A stretch of DNA of 64,000 bases from CAZTYI01 sp964466185 (GCA_964466185.1 CAYXMS010000001.1:1-64000); one strand, 5' to 3'; shown: positions 19,287 through 29,530, counted from the first letter of the stretch. The notes: generated from the letters alone by a model not told the origin. Translations and numbers: made by a program.

Positions 19287-21107
19287 TTAAGCTTGGAAAA
19301 TTTTATTTAATACGTTTTCAAAAGCAAAAAGAGACGCTTTTTCACGGGCACGAGTAATTGCTGTATATAAAAGCTTAAATCCGAATTTTTCGCTTTCTTC
19401 AGGCAAGACCAATAAAATATCTTTATATTCGCTTCCTTGGCTTTTATGTACAGATAACACATAACCCAGCTCATAAGGAGGAAGTAAGAATTCAGCTATC
19501 CTGACAATCCGGTTATTTTCATCTAGAAAATAACCCGCTTTTTCAAATAAAATTCCTATCTCCCCATTAAACAGGTTTTGCCTATAGTCATTTTGAGAAA
19601 TCACAATTGGCACAGGCATTTTCCGAAACAGCTTTTTCAAGCTAAAATATTCTCTGAACTTTTCCAGGATTTTATGGTTTAAAATTCTCGTTCCCAACGG
19701 GCCGACTTTAAAAGGGGACAGTAATTGAAAGTTTTTTAAATTTTCCAACATATTCTTGATCGTCAGCTCTTCTATATTCTTTTTGGACTCTATCTGCTCA
19801 ACACTAAGATCATTAGACTGCACAGTCAAAACTTTTGCATACGCTTGAAAAGCTATTGCAACAATTTGTTTTTGTACCTGAAAGGTCTGTTCTTTGTTAA
19901 AAATATTCAAATGTTCAACTGCATTTTGAAAACTTTTTAAATCTCTGCTTTTTAAAGAGTCTAATATCCGTGCAAAACTGTCTTTTTGAAAACGATAATG
20001 CTTGTCCAAAAAAACCATGTTTTTAGCAAATGGCCGAAAAAAATCTGTTAAATCTACATTTTCAACCGGCGGCAACTGGTCCAGGTCTCCTAAAAAAACT
20101 AATTTTGAATGATCAGATACAGAACTTAAAAGAGCTGCTAAAAGACGAGCATCAAGCATAGAAGTCTCATCAACTAAAATTAAATCGGCTTGCAGACTCT
20201 TCCTGTCTTTAAATAATAACTCCTGATAAGGGCTCAACCCTAAAATTGCATGAATAGTAGAGCCTACAACCTCAACAGGTAAATTTTGTTTTTGTAGTTT
20301 CTTATCTATGTTGTTTTTTAAATGTAAAGCTGCTTTACCAGTAGGGGCTAAAGCCATGATTTTCACAGCCTTTTTATAAGCTTGAACAAATAAACCGCAC
20401 ATTTGAGCAGCCAAAAAAGTTTTGCCCGTACCAGGACCTCCCCAAATAAAACTTAAATTTTTGCCGCTTGCATTTTTAATTGCCTGTTTTTGTTTTTCAG
20501 AAAGACCTAACCCTTGTATTAAAAGAGTTTGATCTTTTTCTAAAAGATCCAAACCGCTCTTTTGTAAGCTATTTAAACGGAATAAATGTTTTTCGATCAG
20601 ATCCTGATACAAATAGTTTTTTGCTAAAAAAAGTTTTTGAACATCCAAAACTATTGGTCTTTTAATGTTTTCCAAATCATCTTGAAGCAACCGCTTTTCA
20701 ATCATATGTTTTTGGATTTTTTCAAAGTCCTGAAAAAATTTAATTCTTAGCTGCTTGATCTGCCAGTTAGTAATTTTCTCTAAAACAGTCAGCTCAGATA
20801 TTAAAAAATCTGAGAAATCAGGCTTTAAAAGCTTTTTGTCAGGATCAATCTGTAAAAATAAAGAACCATGCCTAGAAACAAAAAAAAGATAGGCTAACGC
20901 TAAATTATCAGTTTGCAAAATAGCCCGGGAAAATAACCAGTCCACTCTGTTTAAAACAACAGGCGCAGAATCTATCCAAGGCGGCTTTTGCAATTGTATG
21001 CCAGGCCTATCTGCAAAGACTCCGCCAGCTGCCATTTGTAAATCTGACAGATTGAAAACTTCATCTAAAAAATCAGCAAAAGTTTGTTCCTCTTTCAGCT
21101 TAATCAC
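19287..21107 (-). CDS. recD: Exodeoxyribonuclease V alpha subunit RecD
   Basis: 606 residues, the usual size of E. coli RecD. Superfamily 1B helicase motifs are present: FIWGGPGTGKTFLAAQM (Walker A, ~residue 218), LILVDETSMLDARLLAALL (motif II, ~310), VFLGDLDQLPPVE (motif III, ~335) and near the C-terminus SVHKSQGSEYKDILLVLP and LYTAITRAREKASLF. RecD is the 5'-3' motor of RecBCD. Its ATG overlaps the recB stop by 4 bp, so it is the last gene of a recC-recB-recD unit. In Chlamydia, as I recall it, recD homologues lie apart from recBC, so this arrangement is more E. coli-like. Confidence 0.92.
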   Translation of the reverse strand: MIKLKEEQTFADFLDEVFNLSDLQMAAGGVFADRPGIQLQKPPWIDSAPVVLNRVDWLFSRAILQTDNLALAYLFFVSRHGSLFLQIDPDKKLLKPDFSDFLISELTVLEKITNWQIKQLRIKFFQDFEKIQKHMIEKRLLQDDLENIKRPIVLDVQKLFLAKNYLYQDLIEKHLFRLNSLQKSGLDLLEKDQTLLIQGLGLSEKQKQAIKNASGKNLSFIWGGPGTGKTFLAAQMCGLFVQAYKKAVKIMALAPTGKAALHLKNNIDKKLQKQNLPVEVVGSTIHAILGLSPYQELLFKDRKSLQADLILVDETSMLDARLLAALLSSVSDHSKLVFLGDLDQLPPVENVDLTDFFRPFAKNMVFLDKHYRFQKDSFARILDSLKSRDLKSFQNAVEHLNIFNKEQTFQVQKQIVAIAFQAYAKVLTVQSNDLSVEQIESKKNIEELTIKNMLENLKNFQLLSPFKVGPLGTRILNHKILEKFREYFSLKKLFRKMPVPIVISQNDYRQNLFNGEIGILFEKAGYFLDENNRIVRIAEFLLPPYELGYVLSVHKSQGSEYKDILLVLPEESEKFGFKLLYTAITRAREKASLFAFENVLNKIFQA

Positions 21108-24100
21108 AGTTTTTCCCTCTTCTTTTCCATAAAACCGGCTTTTTTGATTTTTAAAAAATTCGGAATTTGAGCAAGCTCCGGATAAAAATGATAAATGCCG
21201 CAGTTTTCTCGATCCAAACTCAATCCTCTTAAAAAAACATAAAAAATACCGCCAAATTTTTGTTTAAAATCTTTTTTTAAAACAGCCTTTTTTAAAGCTT
21301 CCGTATAAATAGCAGCCTGCAAAAAATAATTTTCCTTTTCTAAAGCTTTTTTCAAATTTTCTGCTTTATAAGCTGAAAAAGAATCTCCCAAATAATTGCT
21401 TTTCCAATCGATCAAATAAAATTTGTTGCCATGTTGAAAAATCAAGTCCACAAAACCTTTCATTAAATCCTGGCTAGCTGTTTCGGTTTGATATAAGAAC
21501 TCGCTTTCTGTTTTTGCTTTTTTAAGATCAATATCTTTAAGGTGCCAATCCTGCAAAGGCAAAGAAATATGTAAAACACGATACAGCATTTCAAAAAGAA
21601 TTTCTTGCTTTTCCCAGAAACCGGTTTTTTTTAACTTTTGCTCCAGAATTTTAACAATCGTATTTTTATTCAAACCGCCAAAAAAACCCGAAAAAAGATC
21701 TTCTAAAAGAGAATGCACTAACAAGCCGAATTCTGTTCCAGGCTCAAGACTGCTTTTGCCAAATATAAAATCTGGCTCCTTTTCCAAAGCCGAATCCTCT
21801 GGAAATTCTTTGTCCTGATTTTCTTTTTCTATTTTTTGCAGCCCGGAAAAAGAATAAATACCGGCTCCCGGCAAAATCTTCGGCTTTTTTAAAGGCTCCA
21901 GCAAACGCTGGTTTTTAGATGTAAAAGCACAGAAATTCAGACTGCTGTCTTGCAACCATTCGCAACTAATCAATTTTTGTTCGGCTAAAGGCTTTAGTTT
22001 TTGCTGAATAAAACTAACATCCGCCAAATAATTTTCATAATCCGCCAATTTTAAAAAAAGCTCCAAAGGAGCGGCTGTGCCCTTTTTAATCGGCCCTTTT
22101 TTCTTTTCAATTAAAAGAGGCAGAAAAATACGAAAAGAGGCTCTCGTCATAGTTACATAAAGCTGCCTTAGTTTTTCAGCTTCAGCCTCTATTTCAGCAG
22201 AAGGCGTTCTTTGAGAAACACCAAAAGCAAAGACTATCGCAAATTCCAATCCTTTGCTCATATGCATGGTCATAATTTGAACAGCATCATCTCTCGCTCT
22301 CGGCTTAAAAAATAGACGGCCGTCATCATGCGGATCCAAACTCGAAAAAGTCCCCAAAAAAAACAAAATGCCAGACAATGAAAAACCTTCTAAGTCTTCG
22401 ATTAAAAATTCTATTGACTGCATAAGTTGCTGATAAAAACTAAGATCAGAAGAAACAACCATTTGCGAAAGCACTGTATTGTGACTATCGGCAATTTCGG
22501 CTTTTAAAAATTCAGCAAAAAAAACCGCCAGTCCTGATTCTTCGCAGATCTTTTTTAAATAAGTAAAAAATTCTATCTGCTTTTGCAAAAAATTTTCAGT
22601 AAAAGCCTGTTTTTCATATTGAAAAAACCGGCCTAAAAGCACTTTTTGTAAACAATTAAGATCTGCAGGATCAACTAATAACTGAAAAAGCTCTTTCAAA
22701 GCTGAAAATGCTTTTGTTTCTTTCAGCGGTTTTTGGCTTTTGTATTGGGCCGGTATTTTGTTATGTTCTAAAAATTTACTGACCCTCTCGGCTTGAAAAC
22801 GGTCTTTCACTAAAACAGCCATTTCATTTAAGGAAAAACTTTTTTTCAAACTTTTAATTTCTTCTGCCATTTGTCGGAAAAAGATTTTTTCTTCTAAATC
22901 CTTATTTTTCTGCCTCTGCTGCAACCAAAAATGAACCGGCGCTTTTAAATCCCAAAAATCTGTTTTTTTTTCTTTGCCGGCTTTAATGTTCAAATAACCA
23001 AATTCTTGGTTTAACTTGGGAATTTTCAGCCATTTATCAGAGAATTTTTCAGAAAAAAGCTGGTTCAAAGACTGCATCAAGTTCTTATCCGAACGGTAAT
23101 TGGTATCTAAAGTACTAAAAGCTTTTTGCCCGAAGCTTTTTTGTGCCTGAAAATAGGTGTAAAGATCAGCATTGCGAAATGAATAAATTGACTGTTTAGG
23201 ATCTCCAACCAAATAAAAAGCTTTTAAATCAGGATGGTTTAAAAAAATGCCTGATAAAATCTGCCACTGCAAAGGATCGGTATCCTGAAACTCGTCTACA
23301 ATAGAAGCTTTGTAAGTAAAGCGCAGTTTGGTCTTAAACTCTACATTTTTTAAAGCTTTTAACATCTGCTCCAAAAGAGAATCAAAAGTAAACATTTCTT
23401 CTTTTTCTAATTTTTTTTGTAAATGCTGATTCAGATCCCAAGCCAAATGGGCAAACAAAAACTTTTCATTCATAGCATCTTTTAACAGAGGAAAAATTTC
23501 CTTTTGTAAAAAAGCCAAAAACCCGAAAAACAGAAACTGTTTTTTTTCTAAAAAAACTTTCTTTTTTAAATTGCTGTTTTGAAAAAATTTCAAAGATAAA
23601 AGATTGGTTTCTAAAAGCAAATCAAGCTCTTTTAAGGAAAGATCTTTTTTCTCTAAAAGGTCTAAAATGAAAAAAACTTCTTTTTCTACCAGATTTATAT
23701 CGAAAAAACTCTTTTTATATAGGGGAATCAGATCAGTAAGCTCTTGTTTTATTTTTTCCCTGACAGCGTTATTTGTCTTAAAGTTTTTAAACCTTGGCTG
23801 CAACTCTTGCCATAAATTTTGCAACCTACCTATATAAGCAGACGATACATCATTGGCAGCTTCTTTACGATCTGCAGCAAATAATCCAGCGGCCAGCAAA
23901 TTTTCAATTAACTGTTCCAAGCTACCGGCTTTTTGAATTAAAAGCCCAATCTGAGACGGCGCATAAAATTGTTTTTCTAAATAATAATAAAAATATTCAA
24001 ACGCCTTTTCTTTTAAAAATCGATGCGATTGAGTGTTTTTTTCCCCTAAAAAAACTTGCAGGTTTGAAGCAAAAGAAAATCTTTTTAAAGCTGCAAAACA

Positions 24101-24466
24101 AAAACCGTGAATAGTAAAAATAGCTGCCTGATCAAATAATGCTAAAGCTTCTTTTAAAGCAGATATAGCCAGTTTTTGCTTTGTCTGAGATTTTACAAAA
24201 GGCTGCAAATAAGAAAAAGATAACCCACTTTGTCCTTGCAGTTGTTTAAGCGCTTTTTGAATATTCAAATAGATTCTCTCTTTCAGCTCACGAGCCGCCG
24301 CCTTGGTAAAAGTCACCACCAGAATCTCTTCTACGCCAAGCGGTTTTGCTCCCTCTAAAAGCAGCCTGACTACTAGATGTTCAATAGCAAAAGTCTTGCC
24401 CGTTCCGGCAGAAGCTTCTAAAAAATGAAGACCAAAAATATTTTCCTGTTCTTTTAAGATCTGCAT
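21104..24466 (-). CDS. recB: Exodeoxyribonuclease V beta subunit RecB
   Basis: 1120 residues. UvrD-family helicase motifs: HFLEASAGTGKTFAIEHLVV (Walker A, ~residue 14), EILVVTFTKAAARELKER (motif Ia, ~47), FQDTDPLQWQIL (motif II), FYLVGDPKQSIYSFRNADLY (motif III), TMHMSKGLEFAIVFAFG (motif V) and LYVTMTRASFRIFLP (motif VI). The C-terminal nuclease domain has GFVDLIFQ and FYLIDWKSNYLG (~residue 1035), the D.K catalytic signature of RecB. It provides the 3'-5' helicase and nuclease of RecBCD in double-strand break repair. It overlaps recC by 13 bp and recD by 4 bp. Compared with E. coli RecB (1180) it is slightly shorter and has no missing motif. Confidence 0.94.
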   Translation of the reverse strand: MQILKEQENIFGLHFLEASAGTGKTFAIEHLVVRLLLEGAKPLGVEEILVVTFTKAAARELKERIYLNIQKALKQLQGQSGLSFSYLQPFVKSQTKQKLAISALKEALALFDQAAIFTIHGFCFAALKRFSFASNLQVFLGEKNTQSHRFLKEKAFEYFYYYLEKQFYAPSQIGLLIQKAGSLEQLIENLLAAGLFAADRKEAANDVSSAYIGRLQNLWQELQPRFKNFKTNNAVREKIKQELTDLIPLYKKSFFDINLVEKEVFFILDLLEKKDLSLKELDLLLETNLLSLKFFQNSNLKKKVFLEKKQFLFFGFLAFLQKEIFPLLKDAMNEKFLFAHLAWDLNQHLQKKLEKEEMFTFDSLLEQMLKALKNVEFKTKLRFTYKASIVDEFQDTDPLQWQILSGIFLNHPDLKAFYLVGDPKQSIYSFRNADLYTYFQAQKSFGQKAFSTLDTNYRSDKNLMQSLNQLFSEKFSDKWLKIPKLNQEFGYLNIKAGKEKKTDFWDLKAPVHFWLQQRQKNKDLEEKIFFRQMAEEIKSLKKSFSLNEMAVLVKDRFQAERVSKFLEHNKIPAQYKSQKPLKETKAFSALKELFQLLVDPADLNCLQKVLLGRFFQYEKQAFTENFLQKQIEFFTYLKKICEESGLAVFFAEFLKAEIADSHNTVLSQMVVSSDLSFYQQLMQSIEFLIEDLEGFSLSGILFFLGTFSSLDPHDDGRLFFKPRARDDAVQIMTMHMSKGLEFAIVFAFGVSQRTPSAEIEAEAEKLRQLYVTMTRASFRIFLPLLIEKKKGPIKKGTAAPLELFLKLADYENYLADVSFIQQKLKPLAEQKLISCEWLQDSSLNFCAFTSKNQRLLEPLKKPKILPGAGIYSFSGLQKIEKENQDKEFPEDSALEKEPDFIFGKSSLEPGTEFGLLVHSLLEDLFSGFFGGLNKNTIVKILEQKLKKTGFWEKQEILFEMLYRVLHISLPLQDWHLKDIDLKKAKTESEFLYQTETASQDLMKGFVDLIFQHGNKFYLIDWKSNYLGDSFSAYKAENLKKALEKENYFLQAAIYTEALKKAVLKKDFKQKFGGIFYVFLRGLSLDRENCGIYHFYPELAQIPNFLKIKKAGFMEKKREKL

Positions 24467-27400
24467 GCGGCCTCAAATTGTTTGAAAGAATAAAAAATCT
24501 CAGCTAAAAAAGAGCTCTTTTCCTGCATCAGTTTTTCTGAAGAAGGCAAAAACGGACCGAAGCTATGATTTTTAAGCCATTCAAAATACGGGTCTTGGAA
24601 TTGTTGGCGGCCTTTATTAGCTATTGTCTGATGAAGCGCTTTTTGCAAATTTTTTCCATCTTGCTGTAAAAGCGGCTTGGCTAAATCCTGATATAAAAAG
24701 TGAAAAGACTCCAAAGAACTGAAATAATATTTTATATATGAAACAAGCGCTTTTTCAGCATCTATAATATTCAAGTCCAAAACTGTCGGTTTTTTTGTTA
24801 AAAATAACTGTTTAGAAACTGTTTCCAAAACTTTTTTCTGCACATTTAAAAAAATTAAAATCTTAGGCCAAGCTTTTAAAAGATAAGCAAATTCTTGTTT
24901 TCCATGCAAAACCAGACCCAAAGGACAAACACTTTCTAACCTGCCGGTTAAAACAACCCTTTTTTGATCTACTGTCAGTTGAATGGGAGCCACCGAATAT
25001 AGATTGTCCTGCTTTTTCAGGGCTGTTCCCAAAAACCCCTTTTGTAATTCGATTTGAAAAAAATCTTCTTTTTGCAAGCCTAATTTTTGCAAATTTTCTA
25101 AATAACCCGCCGCTTCTTTCAACAACTTTTTCTGTACAATATCTTTCCATAAAGAGGGCGGAAAAAAACCTTGCCTTTCTTGTAGATCAAGCAGCTGAAA
25201 AATATCTTCTTTCAGCGCTTTTTGGCGAAAAAAGAAAAGATCCAGGTTGTCAACTTTAAAAGGCTCTGTTTTTGTTTCATTTTCCAAATAAATGCCCAGA
25301 TTTTTCTGAAGATGAAATTTTAAAGGGTTATTTGCCAAAAGCCATAAATCCTTGATCTCAATTTCCTGAAGCTTCTCTTCTTTATATGAGTTTAGCTGGC
25401 TTTTTTCATCTGTTGGATTTACAAAAATATTTTTTTCCAGACTAACCGGAGTATAAAAAATCTGCTTTTCCCGACCATAGAAATTTTGGGCCGCCTGATA
25501 ATATTGGTGGGAATACGATCTCTTACCAAGCTCTGAAAAATAGCTTCGATCAAAAGCCAAGGCCGGATGGCTCTGTTTTAAATAACCAGAAGGGCTCTTG
25601 CCTTGCATATGATAACTATTATCCAAATAAAGCAAAAAATCCTGCAGAACAAGAGACGGCAAAGCTTTTTTTCCATCCTCTTCAGAAATCCCAACAAAAC
25701 TTAAAGATAAGGATTTTTCCGCCGAAAATAACGCAGCCAAAAAATTAAACCTGTCCTCATCTGCCTGTAAAGGAATATAAGAGGGGAAATTAAAAGAATT
25801 GCCTTCCGATCTTTTCTTGTGCAAAAGACTGTAGTCAGGAAAATTTTCCTGCCTGGGAAAATTTTCATTCAACCCTAAAATACAAATTACCTTTTTGGGC
25901 ATCGGAGAAAAAGCTAAAGAAGAAAATTGCAGAACTTCAATCTCAGAAAAATTTTGCATCCCTTTTTCATTTTCCAAATCCTTTTTTAAATCAACTAAAA
26001 AATCCTGCAGTAAAAAGGTGCCTTCCACCCGCATAGCTTTGAGTTTGGCAATAAATTTCTCCAATCTGAATAAACAGGCCCTTTCTTCATTTTTTTCTTT
26101 GTTAATTTTAAAAAAGTCAGCCACATAACTTAAAAAATCTGCCCATAAAGCCAAAGAAAGAACTGTCGAATTTTGTAAAAACCGATAAACTTTTTCCAGT
26201 TTGTTGAAAATATGCAAAAACTTTTCTAAACTCTCAGCCTGAGCCATACTCAAACCGGACAAAGGAGGGGGATAATCGGCCACAGGCGTTTTTAAAGCAA
26301 AAGAAACGGCCAATCTTTGAAGGCCGTAATAAAAACTCTGATAAGGCCATTTTTGAGCTGTTTTCTTTTCCACATCCTTTTCATCAATTCCAAAATATAG
26401 ATTAAGTCTGTCCGCCCAATTTTGCCAAACCAGCAACTCTTCATGATTTATATTCTGCGCTTTTTGAAAAGCAGGATTGTTTAAAAGCTCAAAAAAATCC
26501 GCTTTGGAAAATTCTTTTTCCATCAATTGAAAAAATTTTAAAAGCCCCTGCTTTAAAAAACTCTCTTGCACATCTAAAAAAGAACAGGGGATATCTTTTT
26601 TAAAGACCATCTTAACGTGGGGCAGATATTTGTCTATCTGCGGAGCAAAAACAGCAATCTCTGAGAGTTTTATTCCCTGATCCAAGTACCTATAAATTTC
26701 ATCTTTTAAAATTTCTACTTCCCTAAGCCTGGAAGGCGCTTCATGCACTTGCAAAGAATTTAACTCTTTTTCAATACCGGTTTTTTTTTCATCTGCTTTC
26801 AAACTAATCAGATCCTGTTGAATTGTCTGCAGAAAATTTTCTGGTGATTTTTCAAGCTGCGGATAAGTTTCTATAGTTTCCTTTTCATAAGGATCCAAAT
26901 TTTTTAAATTCTCGCGCATCAACTTGCCAAAATTAGCAAGCAAAAAGTTTTGCTGCTTTAAAAAGTTTTCCCAAAACAGGAATTTTTCCCGATTTTGATA
27001 ATTTCTTCTAATCTTCTTTTTGTCTTTCTCAGACAGCTGATCCTCCCAAAAAAATTGACAAGGAGAAAACATAAAATGACAAACTTTAAATTTTAAACTC
27101 AGCCTTACAAAAAGCTCTCTTAGCAAAGGCTGTAAATAAGAAAGACCAAAAAGATAAAAGGAAATTTTTTCACCTTCCGGAAAAATAATCTCCTTTCTAA
27201 GCTCTTGTAAAAAAGTGCTCCATCCTGTTTTTAAAAAAACCGTTTTTTGCCAGCCGCTTAAATCCTTTTTATCCAAATAAAATCCATAATTCCAAAAAAG
27301 CATGGCAGCCTCTTCTAAAAAAGCCTCCTTTTTTTTGCCTTCTTTTTGCATTAAAACCCGCACCTGGGGATCATCTGTTTCTTGTAAACTTTTGATCAAA

Positions 27401-27693
27401 GTTAACTTAAGCTCTAGAAAAGAAGGCAGTTTAGCAATGTCTTCCGATCTAAAAAATTTTTTGGCCAGAAAAGAACCCAAAGATTTCAGCTCTATAAATT
27501 CCAGTCCTAAAACAGCTGTTTTTTCTTGTACGAACTTTTGCAGCAGCCACTGTTTCACCGCAGCATTAGGCACAATAATATATTTTTTTTCGAAAAAGTC
27601 TTCCGCTAAAAGATCCTGCTTGAGAACAGCACTGCCCAAAAGCTCTGCCAGATGACCTAAACTACTGGAAATAAAGAACTTTTCTTTGTCCAT
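24454..27693 (-). CDS. recC: Exodeoxyribonuclease V gamma subunit RecC
   Basis: 1079 residues from the ATG at 27693 (MDKEKFFISSSLGHLAELL). The frame stays open upstream to 28071, but that part is antisense to the divergent lplT gene and unlike RecC. Family landmarks: FIVPNAAVKQWLLQKFV-like sequence near residue 50, LQVHEAPSRLREVEILKDEI (~305), VICILGLNENFPRQE (~605) and the LPS-type C-terminal inactive nuclease fold. RecC recognises Chi-like sites and separates the strands for RecB and RecD. It is the first gene of the operon, about 110 bp from the divergently read lplT, so the promoters of both lie in 27694-27802. Confidence 0.9.
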   Translation of the reverse strand: MDKEKFFISSSLGHLAELLGSAVLKQDLLAEDFFEKKYIIVPNAAVKQWLLQKFVQEKTAVLGLEFIELKSLGSFLAKKFFRSEDIAKLPSFLELKLTLIKSLQETDDPQVRVLMQKEGKKKEAFLEEAAMLFWNYGFYLDKKDLSGWQKTVFLKTGWSTFLQELRKEIIFPEGEKISFYLFGLSYLQPLLRELFVRLSLKFKVCHFMFSPCQFFWEDQLSEKDKKKIRRNYQNREKFLFWENFLKQQNFLLANFGKLMRENLKNLDPYEKETIETYPQLEKSPENFLQTIQQDLISLKADEKKTGIEKELNSLQVHEAPSRLREVEILKDEIYRYLDQGIKLSEIAVFAPQIDKYLPHVKMVFKKDIPCSFLDVQESFLKQGLLKFFQLMEKEFSKADFFELLNNPAFQKAQNINHEELLVWQNWADRLNLYFGIDEKDVEKKTAQKWPYQSFYYGLQRLAVSFALKTPVADYPPPLSGLSMAQAESLEKFLHIFNKLEKVYRFLQNSTVLSLALWADFLSYVADFFKINKEKNEERACLFRLEKFIAKLKAMRVEGTFLLQDFLVDLKKDLENEKGMQNFSEIEVLQFSSLAFSPMPKKVICILGLNENFPRQENFPDYSLLHKKRSEGNSFNFPSYIPLQADEDRFNFLAALFSAEKSLSLSFVGISEEDGKKALPSLVLQDFLLYLDNSYHMQGKSPSGYLKQSHPALAFDRSYFSELGKRSYSHQYYQAAQNFYGREKQIFYTPVSLEKNIFVNPTDEKSQLNSYKEEKLQEIEIKDLWLLANNPLKFHLQKNLGIYLENETKTEPFKVDNLDLFFFRQKALKEDIFQLLDLQERQGFFPPSLWKDIVQKKLLKEAAGYLENLQKLGLQKEDFFQIELQKGFLGTALKKQDNLYSVAPIQLTVDQKRVVLTGRLESVCPLGLVLHGKQEFAYLLKAWPKILIFLNVQKKVLETVSKQLFLTKKPTVLDLNIIDAEKALVSYIKYYFSSLESFHFLYQDLAKPLLQQDGKNLQKALHQTIANKGRQQFQDPYFEWLKNHSFGPFLPSSEKLMQEKSSFLAEIFYSFKQFEAACRS

Positions 27694-27802
27694 AAAAAAA
27701 TAATAGTGTTTTTTATCCTTTAAAAGCCTTATCATTAAACTCAACCAAAATAATTTTAGCCAAGTTTGTAAGTCAGCATAAAAAAAAGTTGTTTTTTCGC
27801 CT

Positions 27803-29473
27803 ATGGCTTTATCTTTTAAATTCAAAAAAAAATCTTTTTTATTTTTAAATATCACCCAATTCTTAGGCGCTTTGAATGATAATATGTTCAAGCTTCTCGT
27901 AGCTTTTATGCTGATTAATTTAGAGAGCCAGGAAAAACCCAGCTCAATCCTAGCTATCACAGGGGCTATTTTTGTGATTCCCTTTTTAATTTTCTCTTCT
28001 GCCTCCGGAATATTGGCCGATCGCTCCAGCAAACGAAAAATACTAGTTTGGGCAAAAGTTGCCGAAGTCATTATTATGTTGGCAGCCGTGATTGCCGTAT
28101 TTTACAAATCCGTTTTTGCAATTTATCTGTTACTCTTCCTGCTTGCAGCGCAAAGCGCTGTGTTCGGCCCTTCCAAATATGGAATTATACCGGAAATTGT
28201 CGACTCCAAAAAAATCTCTTCAGCCAACGGAATTTTAAATTCTTTTACTTATCTTGCCATCATCTTAGGTACTTTTTTCGCTTCTTTTGTTGCCGATATT
28301 ACTAACAGAAATTTTGTTTTGTCTTCTTCCGTCTGTTTTTTAATTGCCATTTTCGGGCTTTTAGCAGTTTTAAAAATCGAAAAAACCATTCCACAACGCT
28401 CCAAAAAAAGATTCAATGTATTTTTCCTTTATGAAGTCTATCAAACTTTAAAGCTGGCCTTTAAACGCAAACATCTGCTGCCCGCTATTTTTGGCTCCAG
28501 TTATTTTTTATTTATAGGAGGATACGTCCAACTAAACACCATTCCCTATGCGCTGCAATCTCTCAATCTGACTGAAATTGGCGGCGGTTATTTGTTTATT
28601 CCCACAGCAATCGGTATCAGCATAGGCTCAATCTTAGTAGGTAAATTTTCTAAAGAAACTGTCGAACTGGGCATTTCCTGCGCTGCCGGTTTTGTCATTG
28701 CTTTTTTATTAATTCTTTTAGGAATTTTCCCTCAAAATTTGTTCCTCTCCATTTTTATTTTGATTATGTTAGGCGTCTTTGGCGGACTTTTTCTCATTCC
28801 TTTCGATGCTTTTATCCAGTTAAAAAGCCCGGAAGCCAGACGCGGACAAATTATTGCATCTGTTAATTTTTTAAGTTTTTGCGGCGTATTGCTAGCTTCT
28901 TTTGTTTTGTGGATAATTAACAGCTGGCTTGGTTTCAAAGCCAAAGACGGTTTTATTATTATCGGTATTATTACTTTAATTTTTAACCTGATTAATACCG
29001 GCCGTCTGTCTGATCTGTTCTTCTCTTATGTTATACGGAAAATTTTAGCCAAGTCCTATTTTTTTGAGATCAACCGACAAATTCCTTTCGGCTCCGCCAT
29101 TATTTTAAAAAAAATTTCCTGGATAGATGCGCTTTCCCTGTTTCGCATTAATCCCCATTTAAAAATTATTGTAGAAGGCAGGAAATACCGGGATTTTCCT
29201 TTCTTTGATATTTTAACCGATTCTTTAGCCCTCATCTCCAAAAGAAAAACTGCTCCCCAGGAAATCAAGAAAAAAGCAGACAAACTAAAAGATTCTTTTA
29301 ATAATATCTTCTGCCTGCTAGTAAAACAAGAGCTTAATCCCCAAGAGCTGAAAAGCTTTTTTCCACACGTCTTTTATTTAAAAACTTCAAAAGAAATAGT
29401 CATTAAAAAGAAACTTTTCCTGCGCAGAAAAAAAACTAAAATTAAGGCTGTTGCTGAAGAATTTCTAGGCTAA
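27803..29473 (+). CDS. lplT: MFS transporter, LplT/YgeD-like, with C-terminal extension
   Basis: 556 residues. Residues ~10-405 form a 12-helix MFS domain beginning FLNITQFLGALNDNMFKLL and containing GILADRSSKRKILVWAKVAE (the MFS loop 2-3 motif) and AQSAVFGPSKYGIIPEIV, characteristic of lysophospholipid transporters of the LplT group. About 150 hydrophilic residues follow. In many bacteria LplT is fused or adjacent to an acyltransferase, but I cannot see an HxxxxD motif in this tail, so its role is unknown. Known LplT proteins flip lysophospholipids across the inner membrane. It lies next to recC as in Chlamydia (ygeD/CT641 from memory). Confidence 0.82.
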   Translation: MALSFKFKKKSFLFLNITQFLGALNDNMFKLLVAFMLINLESQEKPSSILAITGAIFVIPFLIFSSASGILADRSSKRKILVWAKVAEVIIMLAAVIAVFYKSVFAIYLLLFLLAAQSAVFGPSKYGIIPEIVDSKKISSANGILNSFTYLAIILGTFFASFVADITNRNFVLSSSVCFLIAIFGLLAVLKIEKTIPQRSKKRFNVFFLYEVYQTLKLAFKRKHLLPAIFGSSYFLFIGGYVQLNTIPYALQSLNLTEIGGGYLFIPTAIGISIGSILVGKFSKETVELGISCAAGFVIAFLLILLGIFPQNLFLSIFILIMLGVFGGLFLIPFDAFIQLKSPEARRGQIIASVNFLSFCGVLLASFVLWIINSWLGFKAKDGFIIIGIITLIFNLINTGRLSDLFFSYVIRKILAKSYFFEINRQIPFGSAIILKKISWIDALSLFRINPHLKIIVEGRKYRDFPFFDILTDSLALISKRKTAPQEIKKKADKLKDSFNNIFCLLVKQELNPQELKSFFPHVFYLKTSKEIVIKKKLFLRRKKTKIKAVAEEFLG

Positions 29474-29479
29474 TTAAAA

Positions 29480-29530
29480 GTCAATCACCCCGCTCTAAAG
29501 GGAAAGGCTTGAGCCGTAATACACAAAGAA
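29480..29530 (+). mobile_element. Left-end relic of the IscB/HEARO-type element
   Basis: GTCAATCACCCC at 29480-29491, followed by CTAAAGGGAAAGGCTTGAGCCGT, matches the left end of the element at 46.8 kb (opposite strand there) over ~45 nt. Only the end remains; no RNA body or ORF follows. It sits in the 88-bp space between the convergent lplT and an outer-membrane protein gene. Confidence 0.6.

Noticed and set aside
27694..28072. Longer RecC start at 28071
   Set aside because: The extra 126 codons are antisense to the lplT coding region and unlike RecC; the ATG at 27693 gives a normal N-terminus.
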